Source: Gordonia alkanivorans NBRC 16433 (GTDB lineage Bacteria > Actinomycetota > Actinomycetes > Mycobacteriales > Mycobacteriaceae). From it: a stretch of DNA of 64,000 bases. The translations under genes and the position numbers were made by a program. Under the pieces are notes generated by a model. The model saw only the letters and a program-made list of their open reading frames with translations. It ran no database searches and was not told the DNA's origin. This document shows positions 50,379 through 58,633 of the stretch, piece by piece. Within the stretch, counting starts at the first letter, position 1. Each line of letters starts with the position of its first letter. The stretch is from assembly GCF_000225505.1 (NCBI RefSeq), contig NZ_BACI01000120.1:62001-126000 (forward strand). The letters run 5' to 3'.

Positions 50379-51733
50379 AGCCCACTCCCCGGAATCCAGT
50401 TGGTGCCGGCCATCGGGACCCGCGCCATCGCCGCGGCCTCGATCGTGATGGCGACGAGGTCCTCGGGCTCGAGATGCTGGAGATGCGCCTTGCCGCAGGC
50501 ACGGGCGATGGTCTGGGCCTCCATCGTCATGACCCGCAGGAAGTTGGCGAGACGCTTGCCCCCGAGCACCGGGTCGAAGCGCGCTGCGAGCTCCGGATCC
50601 TGCGTGCTGATGCCGGCCGGGTCGCGTCCGTCCTGGAAGTCGTCGTAGTAACCGGCCGCCGAACCCAACGCCTCGTACTCCTTGGCGTAGCGGGGATCGT
50701 TGTCGCCCAACGCGATCAGAGCGGCGGTGCCGATGGCCACCGCGTCTGCACCGAGCGCCATCGCCTTGGCGACATCGGCACCGTTGCGGATGCCGCCCGA
50801 GACGATCAGCTGGACTGCGTCACGGCCCGCCCCTACTCCCGCCCGGCGGTGAACTCCGAGTTCCTGCAGCGCCTGCACGGCCTGCGGGATGGCGGCCAGC
50901 GTCGGGATGCCGACGTGCTCGATGAACACCTCCTGGGTGGCCGCGGTGCCGCCCTGCATGCCGTCGACCACCACGACGTCGGCGCCGGAGTGAACGGCCA
51001 GCTTCACGTCGTAGTAGGTGCGGCTGGCGCCGACCTTGACGTAGATCGGCTTCTCCCAGTCGGTGATCTCGCGCAGTTCGTTGATCTTGATGGCGAGGTC
51101 ATCGGGACCGGTCCAGTCCGGATGCCGGCACGCACTGCGCTGGTCGATGCCCTGGGGCAGCGTGCGCATACCCGCTACGCGCTCGGAGATCTTCTGCCCC
51201 AGCAGCATTCCGCCGCCGCCCGGCTTGGCGCCCTGACCGAGGACCACCTCGATCGCGTCGGCCTTGCGCAGATCTTCGGGGTTCATGCCGTAGCGCGAGG
51301 GCAGGTACTGGTAGACGAGGTGCTTGGACTGACCGCGTTCCTCCGGGGTCATACCGCCGTCGCCGGTGGTGGTCGACGTGCCGACCTCCGACGCCCCTCG
51401 ACCCAGTGCCTCCTTGGCGCCGGCCGACAGCGCGCCGAAACTCATGCCCGCGATCGTGACCGGGGTCGACAGATGCAGCGGGTACTTCGCGTTGCGGCCA
51501 CCCAGGACGACGTCGGTGTCGCAGCGTTCGCGGTAACCCTCGAGCGGGTAACGCGACATCGAGGCACCCAGGAAGAGCAGGTCGTCGAAGTGCGGCAGCT
51601 TGCGCTTGGCGCCCCAGCCGCGGATGTCGTAGATACCGGTCTCGGCCGCCCGCTGGATGGCGGCGATGGTGGTGCGGTCGTAGGTGGCGGATTCACGGAG
51701 TCCGCGCTGCTCGACGCTGAGGTTCTCGGTCAT
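50375..51733 (-). CDS. glxD: FMN-binding glutamate synthase-like protein (GlxD/MgsC type)
   Basis: 452 residues from ATG 51733. It corresponds to the FMN/Fe-S central domain of glutamate synthase: STPVTIAGMSFGALSAGAKE near residue 90, GQGAKPGGGGMLLGQKIS near 170, and the phosphate-binding SGGIRNGADVAKAMALGADA near 310. The Cys cluster for a [3Fe-4S] centre is represented by RSACRHPD and late cysteines (ARACGKAH). With GlxB and GlxC it reconstitutes a split glutamate synthase-like enzyme, the architecture of N-methylglutamate synthase MgsABC. A repeat-containing 153-nt gap separates it from glxC. Confidence 0.93.
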   Translation of the reverse strand: MTENLSVEQRGLRESATYDRTTIAAIQRAAETGIYDIRGWGAKRKLPHFDDLLFLGASMSRYPLEGYRERCDTDVVLGGRNAKYPLHLSTPVTIAGMSFGALSAGAKEALGRGASEVGTSTTTGDGGMTPEERGQSKHLVYQYLPSRYGMNPEDLRKADAIEVVLGQGAKPGGGGMLLGQKISERVAGMRTLPQGIDQRSACRHPDWTGPDDLAIKINELREITDWEKPIYVKVGASRTYYDVKLAVHSGADVVVVDGMQGGTAATQEVFIEHVGIPTLAAIPQAVQALQELGVHRRAGVGAGRDAVQLIVSGGIRNGADVAKAMALGADAVAIGTAALIALGDNDPRYAKEYEALGSAAGYYDDFQDGRDPAGISTQDPELAARFDPVLGGKRLANFLRVMTMEAQTIARACGKAHLQHLEPEDLVAITIEAAAMARVPMAGTNWIPGSGL

Positions 51734-51772
51734 GGTGATGTCTCTTTCGGTCAGGGGCGCGAGGGGTTGCGG

Positions 51773-51860
51773 CCCTTCGTGGCTCGTCGCTATCGCTCCT
51801 CACACCTCAGGGAGCGAGGGGAGGCTTCGCTATCGCTCCTCGCACCTCAGGGAGCAAGGG
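51773..51860. repeat. Interspersed hairpin repeat, copies 4 and 5 in tandem
   Basis: Two adjacent copies (about 51773-51820 and 51821-51860). The first begins CCCTTCGTGGCTCGTCGC; both contain GCTCCTC-C-CACCTCAGGGAGC-type cores with GCTCC/GGAGC arms. They split the glxBC and glxD genes and could act as a processing or attenuation hairpin. Confidence 0.75.
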
Positions 51861-51886
51861 CTCGCACCCGGAGAGCGACGGGTGGC

Positions 51887-52669
51887 TCAGTAGGCGGAGG
51901 CGTTGTCCACCTTGAAGTGGTAGAGCTCGCGGGCCGATCCGTAGCGGGTGTAGGCGGTCAGGTCGTCGTCGCCGTAGCCGGCGGCCTTGAGCAGGCCGGT
52001 GAGCTCCTCGAGGTGCTCCTCGCGCATCGGCTTGGCGATGCAGTCGGCACCGAGGGAGGCGACCTCGCCGCGGACGTAGATGCGGGTCTCGTAGATGGAG
52101 TCGCCGAGTCCGTCGCCGGCGTTGCCGCGGATGACCAGGCGGCCGGCCTGCGCCATGAACGCGCTGTTGTGTCCGACGTTGCCGCCGATCACGATGTCGA
52201 CGCCCTTCATCGAGATCCCGCAGCGCGCGGCCGCGTCGCCCTCGACGACGAGGAGCCCGCCGTGCGCGGTGGCACCCGCCGACTGCGAGGCGTTGCCCTT
52301 CACGATGACGCTGCCGCTCATCATGTTCTCGGCGACACCGGTGCCGGCGTTGCCGTTGATGGTGACCTCGGCCTGCTGGTTCATGCCGGCGGCGTAGTAG
52401 CCGACGTGACCGTTGACGGTGATCTTGACGGGGGCGTTCACGCCCGCCGCGACGCTGTGGGCGCCGGCCGGGTTGTCGATCACGATCTCACCGGAGATCT
52501 CGCCGTGTAGCGCCGAGTTGATCTCTCGCAGTGGGGTGTTCGCGAGGTCGAAGTGGTGATTGGGGCTCATCGTCTCCGCTTTCGCTGTGCCGGTGGGGGA
52601 GTAGGTGGAGTGGCCGAGGGCCTCGGGTTGTCCGAGTGTCCCCGGTTGTTCGAGAGTCACCGCGTCCAT
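51887..52669 (-). CDS. glxC: GXGXG-motif glutamate synthase-like subunit (GlxC/MgsB type)
   Basis: 260 residues from ATG 52669. GGAGGTGG lies 7 nt upstream inside glxB, and the two genes overlap by 13 nt. An internal ATG at 52570 is less well supported. The body is the right-handed beta-helix of the glutamate synthase C-terminal domain, with G-x-x-G-x-G repeats such as GHVGYYAAGMNQQAEVTING, GNAGTGVAENMMSG and GNVGHNSAFMAQAG. It is a structural subunit linking the amidotransferase-like and FMN subunits. The first 33 residues look unconserved. Confidence 0.92.
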   Translation of the reverse strand: MDAVTLEQPGTLGQPEALGHSTYSPTGTAKAETMSPNHHFDLANTPLREINSALHGEISGEIVIDNPAGAHSVAAGVNAPVKITVNGHVGYYAAGMNQQAEVTINGNAGTGVAENMMSGSVIVKGNASQSAGATAHGGLLVVEGDAAARCGISMKGVDIVIGGNVGHNSAFMAQAGRLVIRGNAGDGLGDSIYETRIYVRGEVASLGADCIAKPMREEHLEELTGLLKAAGYGDDDLTAYTRYGSARELYHFKVDNASAY

Positions 52670-53553
52670 GCGTAGACCACCTCCGGCTCGGGCTCCCAGA
52701 TGCGGGCGTTTTCGACGCCGGGCAGCTTGGCGAGGGCGCGGTACTCACTGGCGATCGCGACCCAGTCGTCGGTCTCGGCGATCACGGCGGGCTTGCAGGC
52801 GATGGCATCACGGACGACGGCGAAGGAGTCCCGGTTGGAGACCACCAGGGTGTAGAAGCCGTCGAAGGTGGCGCACACCTCTTTGAGCGCGGTCTCGACG
52901 TCCCTGCCGGCGGCGAGCTGGTGGGCGACGAAGCGTGCGCCGACCTCGGTGTCGTTCTCGCTGTCGAATTCCACTCCCTCGGCGCGTAATTCGCGCCGGA
53001 TGGTGGCGTGGTTGGCGAAGGAGCCGTTGTGCACGAGACACTGCTCCGGGCCGACGGCGTACGGATGTGCGCCCGACGGGGTCACGGCCGACTCCGTGGC
53101 CATACGGGTGTGGCCGACGCCCTGCCAGCCGGAAGCGTTTGCCAGCCCCCAGGATTCGGTGAGGTCACGCGGCGCGCCGACACCCTTGAGGACGGTGAGA
53201 TCCGAGCCGAAGCCGGCGACGAGCGCGTCCGGGTAGGCGGCACGGGCCGCGCCGAGAAGTTCTTCGGCACCGACCGGGGCCGACGCGACCAGAGTGGCGT
53301 CGACGAGCTGGGCGGCGACGGATACGCCGAGTGCTGCACCGAGGGTCGACGAGACCTCGTCGGGCAGGACGTCGAGTTCGAGCAGCGAGACGCAGCCGTG
53401 GCCGGGCGGCGCCCACTCGGGGTTGCCGTAGACCGCGATACCGGCTGAGTCCGCGCCGCGATCCTGCATCTCGCCGAGCATCTCGGCGAGCATGGCGCCG
53501 AGTCGGGGATGAAGATCGGGATTACGCAGATGCAATCCGACGATTCCGCACAT
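52657..53553 (-). CDS. glxB: Class II glutamine amidotransferase-like subunit (GlxB/MgsA type)
   Basis: 298 residues from ATG 53553. The N-terminal nucleophile Cys2 (MCGIVGLHLRN) is present. GHTRMATESAVTPSGAHPYA near residue 150 and CLVHNGSFANHATIRREL near 175 are the glutamine-binding Ntn-amidotransferase signatures. In GlxBCD/MgsABC this subunit removes the amide group of glutamine or gamma-glutamylmethylamide. It sits 67 nt after glnT on the same strand. Confidence 0.93.
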   Translation of the reverse strand: MCGIVGLHLRNPDLHPRLGAMLAEMLGEMQDRGADSAGIAVYGNPEWAPPGHGCVSLLELDVLPDEVSSTLGAALGVSVAAQLVDATLVASAPVGAEELLGAARAAYPDALVAGFGSDLTVLKGVGAPRDLTESWGLANASGWQGVGHTRMATESAVTPSGAHPYAVGPEQCLVHNGSFANHATIRRELRAEGVEFDSENDTEVGARFVAHQLAAGRDVETALKEVCATFDGFYTLVVSNRDSFAVVRDAIACKPAVIAETDDWVAIASEYRALAKLPGVENARIWEPEPEVVYAWTR

Positions 53554-53620
53554 TGTCGAATCCTTTACGTCGAAGGGGAGTTGGATGTGGTTCGGTTCGC
53601 GCGCCCCGGGTGCGGCCGCG

Positions 53621-54982
53621 TCAGAAGGCGGTGAGGTACTGGTCGACTTCCCACGGGGAGACCGCGGCGTGCCAGTTGAAGAACTCCTCGCGCTTGAGGC
53701 TGGAGAAGTAGGTCGACACCTTGCCCTGGTCTTCGGGCCAGTCCTGGGGGAGTGCGGCGTCGAGCGCGCCCGCGACGACGGCGTCGGCCTCGAAGGCCTC
53801 GACCGCGTGCAGCAGGGTGAGGGGCAGTTCGGCGATGTGGCTGGGTGCACCGCCGACGGCGCCGGGGTCGAGGCTTCGCTTGATGCCGTCGAGGCCGGCA
53901 CCGAGCAGCGCGGCCGCGGCCAGGTACGGGTTGGCCGATCCGTCGCCGCCGCGGAGTTCCACGCGCTGGTCGTCGGGAACGCGGATGTAGTGGGTCCGGT
54001 CGTTGCCGCCGTAGGTGGCCTTGCGCGGCGCCCAGGACGCTCCCGAACGGGTGGCGGTCGCGCCGGTTCGCTTGTAGGAGTTGACAGTCGGTGCGATGAC
54101 GGCCTGCAGCGCCGGCGCGTGCTCGAGGATGCCGCCGATGAACCCATAGGCGGTGTCGGAGAGGCCGAGTCCGCGATCGTCTTCGCTGACCTGCGGGAAC
54201 ACCGGCTCGCCGCCCTTGGTGAGCGAGAGGTGGAAGTGGAGTCCGGAGCCGGTGCGGTCGGCGAACGGCTTCGGCATGAAGGTGGCGATCATGCCCTTCT
54301 CCGCGGCCATGGCCGAGAGGAGGTAGCGGAGAGTGACGACCCGGTCCGCGGTGGTGAGCGCGTCGGCGTACTTGAAGTTCTGCTCGAACTGTCCGTTGCC
54401 GTCCTCGTGGTCGTTGGCGTAGTTGCTCCAGCCCAACTGGTTCATGGCAGTGGACACCGCGGTGAGGTGTTCGTACATCCGGGTGAGGCCACGGACGTCG
54501 TAGCAGGGCTGGTCGGAGTCGTCTGCGGAATCGGCGGTGACGAGCGAACCGTCGTCGGCACGCTTGAGCAGGAAGTACTCGACCTCGGCCCCCACCCAGG
54601 GCTCGAAGCCAGCGTCGGCGGTCTGTGCGATGAGGGTCTTGAGGATGTTGCGCGGGGCGAACGGCCACGGCTTGCCCTCGACGTGCGGATCGCACTGGAC
54701 GACGGCGAGGCCTTCCTTGATGAACGGGATCGGGAGGAAGGAGCTGACGTCGGGGATCGCGATGAGGTCGGGGTCCTTTGGCTCCTGGCCGATGGCACCG
54801 ACCGCGTAGCCGGCGAAACCTACTCCCTCCGTGGCGAGTTCGTCGACCGCCTCGACCGGAACCAGCTTGGCGCACGGCTTTCCGCGAAGGTCGACGAACA
54901 TGGCGAGGATGAACTTGGTGTCGGTCGCCGCACACAGCTCGGCGAGGGTACTGGTGTCGGGGGCTGCGTTGGTGGTGGTCAT
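53621..54982 (-). CDS. glnT: GlnT-type glutamine synthetase homologue, probable gamma-glutamylmethylamide synthetase
   Basis: 453 residues from ATG 54982, with GGAG 8 nt upstream. Glutamine synthetase catalytic blocks are visible: VGAEVEYFLLKR near residue 132, GQFEQNFKYADALTTADRVV near 208, GSGLHFHLSLTKGG near 255, and TRSGASWAPRKATYGGNDRT near 320. The sequence belongs to the GlnT/GMAS branch, which ligates ammonia or methylamine to glutamate with ATP, rather than to GlnA. Co-transcription with glxBCD argues for a role in methylamine or ammonium scavenging. Confidence 0.92.
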   Translation of the reverse strand: MTTTNAAPDTSTLAELCAATDTKFILAMFVDLRGKPCAKLVPVEAVDELATEGVGFAGYAVGAIGQEPKDPDLIAIPDVSSFLPIPFIKEGLAVVQCDPHVEGKPWPFAPRNILKTLIAQTADAGFEPWVGAEVEYFLLKRADDGSLVTADSADDSDQPCYDVRGLTRMYEHLTAVSTAMNQLGWSNYANDHEDGNGQFEQNFKYADALTTADRVVTLRYLLSAMAAEKGMIATFMPKPFADRTGSGLHFHLSLTKGGEPVFPQVSEDDRGLGLSDTAYGFIGGILEHAPALQAVIAPTVNSYKRTGATATRSGASWAPRKATYGGNDRTHYIRVPDDQRVELRGGDGSANPYLAAAALLGAGLDGIKRSLDPGAVGGAPSHIAELPLTLLHAVEAFEADAVVAGALDAALPQDWPEDQGKVSTYFSSLKREEFFNWHAAVSPWEVDQYLTAF

Positions 54983-55043
54983 GATGCGCTCCGGGGTCGA
55001 CTGTAGGTGTTGCTTGTCGGGATGTCCACTCGCGTGAATCAAT

Positions 55044-55060
55044 GTCTACCGTTAGTAGAC
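55044..55060. promoter_or_regulatory. GTCTAC-N5-GTAGAC dyad upstream of glnT
   Basis: Perfect 6-bp inverted repeat with a 5-nt spacer, 62-78 nt upstream of the glnT ATG. It is a candidate binding site for a dimeric regulator such as the XRE-cupin protein encoded at the operon's end. Confidence 0.5.
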
Positions 55061-55069
55061 CGATCGATT

Positions 55070-55085
55070 GTTTCGCCGCTGTTTC
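55070..55085 (-). promoter_or_regulatory. GlnR-like box upstream of glnT
   Basis: On the minus strand GAAAC-AGCGGC-GAAAC, two half-sites with the 11-bp spacing of actinobacterial GlnR boxes (gTnAC-n6-GaAAC type). Located 88-103 nt upstream of the glnT start. Confidence 0.45.
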
Positions 55086-55133
55086 CGCCCGATGAGCGGT
55101 CGGTGTCGTTTCGGCGCCTCGTGTGACGGGACG

Positions 55134-55176
55134 AAAAAGGCCCGGGGCACACCGTTCTCACGGTGGGCCCCGGGCC
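55134..55176 (-). terminator. Rho-independent terminator after amt
   Basis: On the minus strand a G+C-rich hairpin (outer 10-bp GGCCCGGGGC/GCCCCGGGCC, inner CACCGT/ACGGTG, TCTC-type loop) is followed directly by TTTTT. It starts 22 nt after the amt stop. This is the clearest intrinsic terminator in the window and splits the amine block into two transcription units. Confidence 0.9.
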
Positions 55177-55198
55177 GTTGTTCACTGTCCCCGCGCGG

Positions 55199-56560
55199 TC
55201 AGACCTGTGCGGGTGGAGTCGAGGCGGGCATCGACCTCTCCACCGATTCGGCAGCTGCCGCCGGCGAGAGGGAGGCGAGGCCGCCACCCGGGTGACCCAC
55301 ACTCGCGCTGGGGATCTCGTAAGCGGTCTCGGCGTGCAGGACGGTGTCGAGGCCGACCATCTCGGTCTCCTCGTCGACGCGCAGCCCGATCAGCTTGTCG
55401 AGGCCCTTCGCGATGAGCCAGGTCATCACGAACGAGTAGGTGCAGGTGATCGCGATACCGGCGAGTTCACGCCAGATGATGTCGACCGGACCACCGAACA
55501 GGACGCCCTGGACGCCAGCGGGCGCCGCTTCGGTCGCGAACAGGACGATGCAGAGGGTGCCGACGATGCCGCCGATACCGTGAACGGCGAAGGCGTCGAG
55601 CGTCTCGTCGATCTTCAGCCTGCTCTTGAAGCTCAGCAGGAAGGCGACGACCGCGGCGGCGAAGATGCCGACGAGGAGTGCACCGAGCGGGGCCATACTG
55701 CTGGCTGCCGGGGTGATGCCGACCAGACCTGCGACCACACCGGTGATGATGCCCAGCGAGGTGACATGGCCTTCACGCCACTTCTCGATGATCGCGAAGC
55801 CGATCATGCCCGCGGACCCGGCGAGCAGCGTGTTGAGGATGACCGACTGGGCCAGGAAGTTCGCGCCGAGCGCGCAGCTGCCGTTGAAGCCGAACCAGCC
55901 GAAGAACAGGATGCCGCCACCGAGCATGGTCATCGGCACGTTGTGCGGACGCTCGACGCGACGCTTGCGCGCCCCGAGCACGACGGCCAGGGCGAGCGCG
56001 GCGACACCGGAGTTCATGTGGACCGCGGTTCCGCCTGCGTAGTCGACGATCTGGAGCTTGTTCAGCAAGAAGCCGCCTTTGTAGTCGTCGTCGACGTCAG
56101 CCGCGAAGACCCAGTGGGCGAGGGGGAAGTACACGACCAGCAGCCAGATCGGCGCGAAGACGAGCCACGACGAGAACTTCATACGGCCGGCGGCACCGCT
56201 GGCCACGATGGCGATGGTGATGGCGGCGAACAGGATGAACCACGCCGCGAAGTACAGCGTCTGGGTCGCCCCCGAGGCGTCGTCGGTCAGCCAGTTTGTC
56301 AGGCCGATGAAGTCGGTCGGGTTGCCGATGAGGCCCCACCCGCCCACCGACGGCCCGGACACGAGTCCGTAGCCGATGACGACGTAGAGCACGGCGGTGA
56401 TGCCGAGGGTCGAGATGACCATCGACATGATGTTCAGGACGTTCTTCGAGCCGACCATGCCGCCGTAGAAGAAGGCGAGGCCGGGGAACATCAACAGGAC
56501 GAAGACGAAGGCCGCCAGCATCCAGGCCAGGTCGGCGTTAGCCGCGAGTATCGGTTCCAT
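55199..56560 (-). CDS. amt: Ammonium transporter
   Basis: 453 residues from ATG 56560. Eleven transmembrane segments are expected. The conserved pore twin histidines are in GGTAVHMNSGVAAL near residue 174 and DAFAVHGIGGIVGTL near 326. GLAFFYGGMVGSKNVLNIMS near the N-terminus is an Amt/MEP signature. The Amt family conducts ammonium and often methylammonium. It is downstream of the demethylase genes and ends in a strong terminator. Note the acidic/Ser-rich C-terminal tail, longer than minimal Amt. Confidence 0.96.
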   Translation of the reverse strand: MEPILAANADLAWMLAAFVFVLLMFPGLAFFYGGMVGSKNVLNIMSMVISTLGITAVLYVVIGYGLVSGPSVGGWGLIGNPTDFIGLTNWLTDDASGATQTLYFAAWFILFAAITIAIVASGAAGRMKFSSWLVFAPIWLLVVYFPLAHWVFAADVDDDYKGGFLLNKLQIVDYAGGTAVHMNSGVAALALAVVLGARKRRVERPHNVPMTMLGGGILFFGWFGFNGSCALGANFLAQSVILNTLLAGSAGMIGFAIIEKWREGHVTSLGIITGVVAGLVGITPAASSMAPLGALLVGIFAAAVVAFLLSFKSRLKIDETLDAFAVHGIGGIVGTLCIVLFATEAAPAGVQGVLFGGPVDIIWRELAGIAITCTYSFVMTWLIAKGLDKLIGLRVDEETEMVGLDTVLHAETAYEIPSASVGHPGGGLASLSPAAAAESVERSMPASTPPAQV

Positions 56561-56621
56561 GGGCGATCTTTCGGTTCGGAGACTTGAGGTCCGGGTTACT
56601 TACACCAGCAGCTCACGGGCG

Positions 56622-57647
56622 TCATTGACCGCGTAGATATGCGACGACACTGTCGCGATAGTCGAGGAATCCCTTGTAGGCGGCGATGTCCTCACCGAGT
56701 GTCTCGATGACGGTCGCCAACTGACTGGCCCACTCGGGTATTCGTTTCACGTCCTCCAGCGAGGCCATGAATGTCCGGATATTGAACGTCACGGCACCCG
56801 ACATCGGCAACCGGACGAAGTGTTCCAGCTCGATTCGCAGGCGTGCCCTGGCGAAATCGCCGTCGGCGACCATGCCCGGGACGTCAGCGGCCCAGGCCGG
56901 CAGCTCCTCGAGACTGACGTCGAGCTTGTGCGAATCCGACGCCGACAGAGTCCAGTTCACCCTGCGGTACACCTGATCTGCCGGTAGCCTGCGCAGGAAC
57001 TGCTCGGCGCGGGCGACGATGCCCTCGCGGAGCATGCGCGGGACCGGGGCATGGATCTCGTACATGTCCATGCCCACATCGAAGGACACCGACCACGCCG
57101 CCGCAAAGGTCACGACACCGGCGTCGAAGTACAGGTGCCCGTCGCGTTCGGTGACGAGAAGGAGGTCGTCGGGCACCTCCCGCGCCAGGAACTCCATCGG
57201 CCCGTAGGGCAGGGACTCGGGGTCGCCGAGCACGAATCCCTGGTCGGTGCCGAGGATCTCGTTGCGCCAGTGAAACCGACCGTCGCCGTGTTCGTCGAGG
57301 TGCATGAGGCCGGGGTAGGAGATGCTGAGATCGCGCAGGTAGTAGAGCAGCAGATCCCAGCACGCGATCTCCATGCCGGCACGGACCCGCACCCGTGAGG
57401 GGTCGTTGTCGAGAATCCGACGGCGTTCGGCCATCATCTCCGGGTACTCCGCGCCACCGAGATCGACCAGATGCCTACCCCATTCACCACCACGGGTGCG
57501 TCGGGGGATGCGGGCGGGTTCGACGTTGACGCTGTAGGAGAACTCCTCGAGGTCGTCCGGGAACGGCCACGGCAGATTACCGAGATGATCCACCGGCTGG
57601 TTGAGGAACAGTTCTGCGGATTCGGTCGGGATCGCTTCTGTGGTCAC
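56622..57647 (-). CDS. Haem-dependent oxidative N-demethylase (HODM alpha / DmmC-like)
   Basis: 341 residues from GTG 57647, which overlaps the reductase stop (GTGA) and follows GAGGTGG. It matches the DUF3445/HODM-alpha family through FSYSVNVEPARIPRRTRGGE near residue 33, FHWRNEILGTDQGFVLGDPE near 125, FDAGVVTFAAAWSVSFDVGM near 170 and AVTFNIRTFMASLED near 290. Family members, including the DmmC subunit of dimethylamine monooxygenase, are haem proteins that demethylate secondary amines using O2 and reductase electrons. It is paired with the adjacent PDR/VanB reductase and is the second HODM in the locus. Confidence 0.88.
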   Translation of the reverse strand: MTTEAIPTESAELFLNQPVDHLGNLPWPFPDDLEEFSYSVNVEPARIPRRTRGGEWGRHLVDLGGAEYPEMMAERRRILDNDPSRVRVRAGMEIACWDLLLYYLRDLSISYPGLMHLDEHGDGRFHWRNEILGTDQGFVLGDPESLPYGPMEFLAREVPDDLLLVTERDGHLYFDAGVVTFAAAWSVSFDVGMDMYEIHAPVPRMLREGIVARAEQFLRRLPADQVYRRVNWTLSASDSHKLDVSLEELPAWAADVPGMVADGDFARARLRIELEHFVRLPMSGAVTFNIRTFMASLEDVKRIPEWASQLATVIETLGEDIAAYKGFLDYRDSVVAYLRGQ

Positions 57648-58633
57648 AGGTCCACCTCGATGTTCTGCCCCCGGGATACACAGCACAGCATCGCATCACC
57701 GAGCGCCTTCTCCTCGTCGGACAGCACGAGGTCGCGATGCTCGATGATGCCTCCGCGCACAGGGATTCGGCATTCGCCGCACACGCCCTGGCGGCACAGG
57801 TTGGGCACCTCGACACCACTGTCGAGTAGTCGTTGGAGTAGGGACACCCCGGCCGGGACGTCGATCCGGTCCCCGGTCGAGGACAGCGTCACGGTGAACG
57901 GGTCACCGGGCTCCTGCTCCGGCGCGGCGAATCTCTCGAGATGGACTCGCGCCGTGGGCCATCCGGTCTGAGCAGCGAGTTCTTGATAGGTGTCGAGCAG
58001 GGCTGCCGGTCCGCACGCGTAGGCGTGGGTCCCCAGCGGCTGCGACCGGAACCTGTCGGCGATCAGTTCCGCCGTGGCCTCGACTCCGGACACCTCGTGC
58101 AGGGTGATGTTCGGCTGCTCGGCGAGCGCACGGAGATCGTCGAGGTGCGCTCCGCTGCCGGGTCGGAAGGAGTAGACGATGTCTGCGCGAAGCCCCTCGC
58201 GTGCCAGTGCCCGTGCGTGCGACAGGACCGGTGTGACGCCGATACCGCCGGCCACCAGCAGTGCTCCCCGCTGGTCGAGGACGGGTGCGAACATCGACCG
58301 GGGCCCCTCCACCTCGACGACGGCGTCCTCGGAGAGGTTGTCGTGCAACCAGTCCGACCCCCCGCCGGCACCGCGTCGTAGAACCGAGATGCCGTAGGTG
58401 TTGGGGTACATGCCGTCGTCGACGAGCGAGTAGGCGTTGCGGTGCTCACCGGCGGTGATGATGAGATGGCTGCCCGGTTGGTAGGGCGTCAGGACCTGCG
58501 GGGTGTCGGCGAGCGGCGCGAACCGGAAGTGCGTGATGTCCGCGGTCAGCTGCCGGACGGCGACGACGCGCATGGGCCGTGTCGACGTCGCATAGCCCTG
58601 GTGCAGGTGTGCGGGGATGGCTGCCGCCGTCAT
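57644..58633 (-). CDS. PDR/VanB family oxidoreductase (DmmB-like), copy 2
   Basis: 329 residues from ATG 58633, overlapping the upstream stop (ATGA). The FMN/flavin-binding barrel (PGSHLIITAGEHRNAYSL near residue 53), NAD(P)-binding ALLVAGGIGVTPVLSHARAL near 125, and a C-terminal plant-type [2Fe-2S] ferredoxin with C-x4-C-x2-C (NLCRQGVCGECRIP) plus a late Cys are all present. It passes electrons from NAD(P)H to the haem demethylase. It sits between the two HODM genes and is clearly paralogous to the reductase at 60171-61184. Confidence 0.92.
   Translation of the reverse strand: MTAAAIPAHLHQGYATSTRPMRVVAVRQLTADITHFRFAPLADTPQVLTPYQPGSHLIITAGEHRNAYSLVDDGMYPNTYGISVLRRGAGGGSDWLHDNLSEDAVVEVEGPRSMFAPVLDQRGALLVAGGIGVTPVLSHARALAREGLRADIVYSFRPGSGAHLDDLRALAEQPNITLHEVSGVEATAELIADRFRSQPLGTHAYACGPAALLDTYQELAAQTGWPTARVHLERFAAPEQEPGDPFTVTLSSTGDRIDVPAGVSLLQRLLDSGVEVPNLCRQGVCGECRIPVRGGIIEHRDLVLSDEEKALGDAMLCCVSRGQNIEVDL

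Noticed and set aside
50354..52510. Plus-strand open frame of about 720 codons opposite glxD and glxC
   Set aside because: It lies antisense to clearly identified glx genes and through interspersed repeats; Val/Asp/Arg-biased shadow.
53621..54982. Primary nitrogen-assimilating glutamine synthetase GlnA
   Set aside because: Operon with glxBCD and GlnT-branch sequence features argue for the GlnT/GMAS type.
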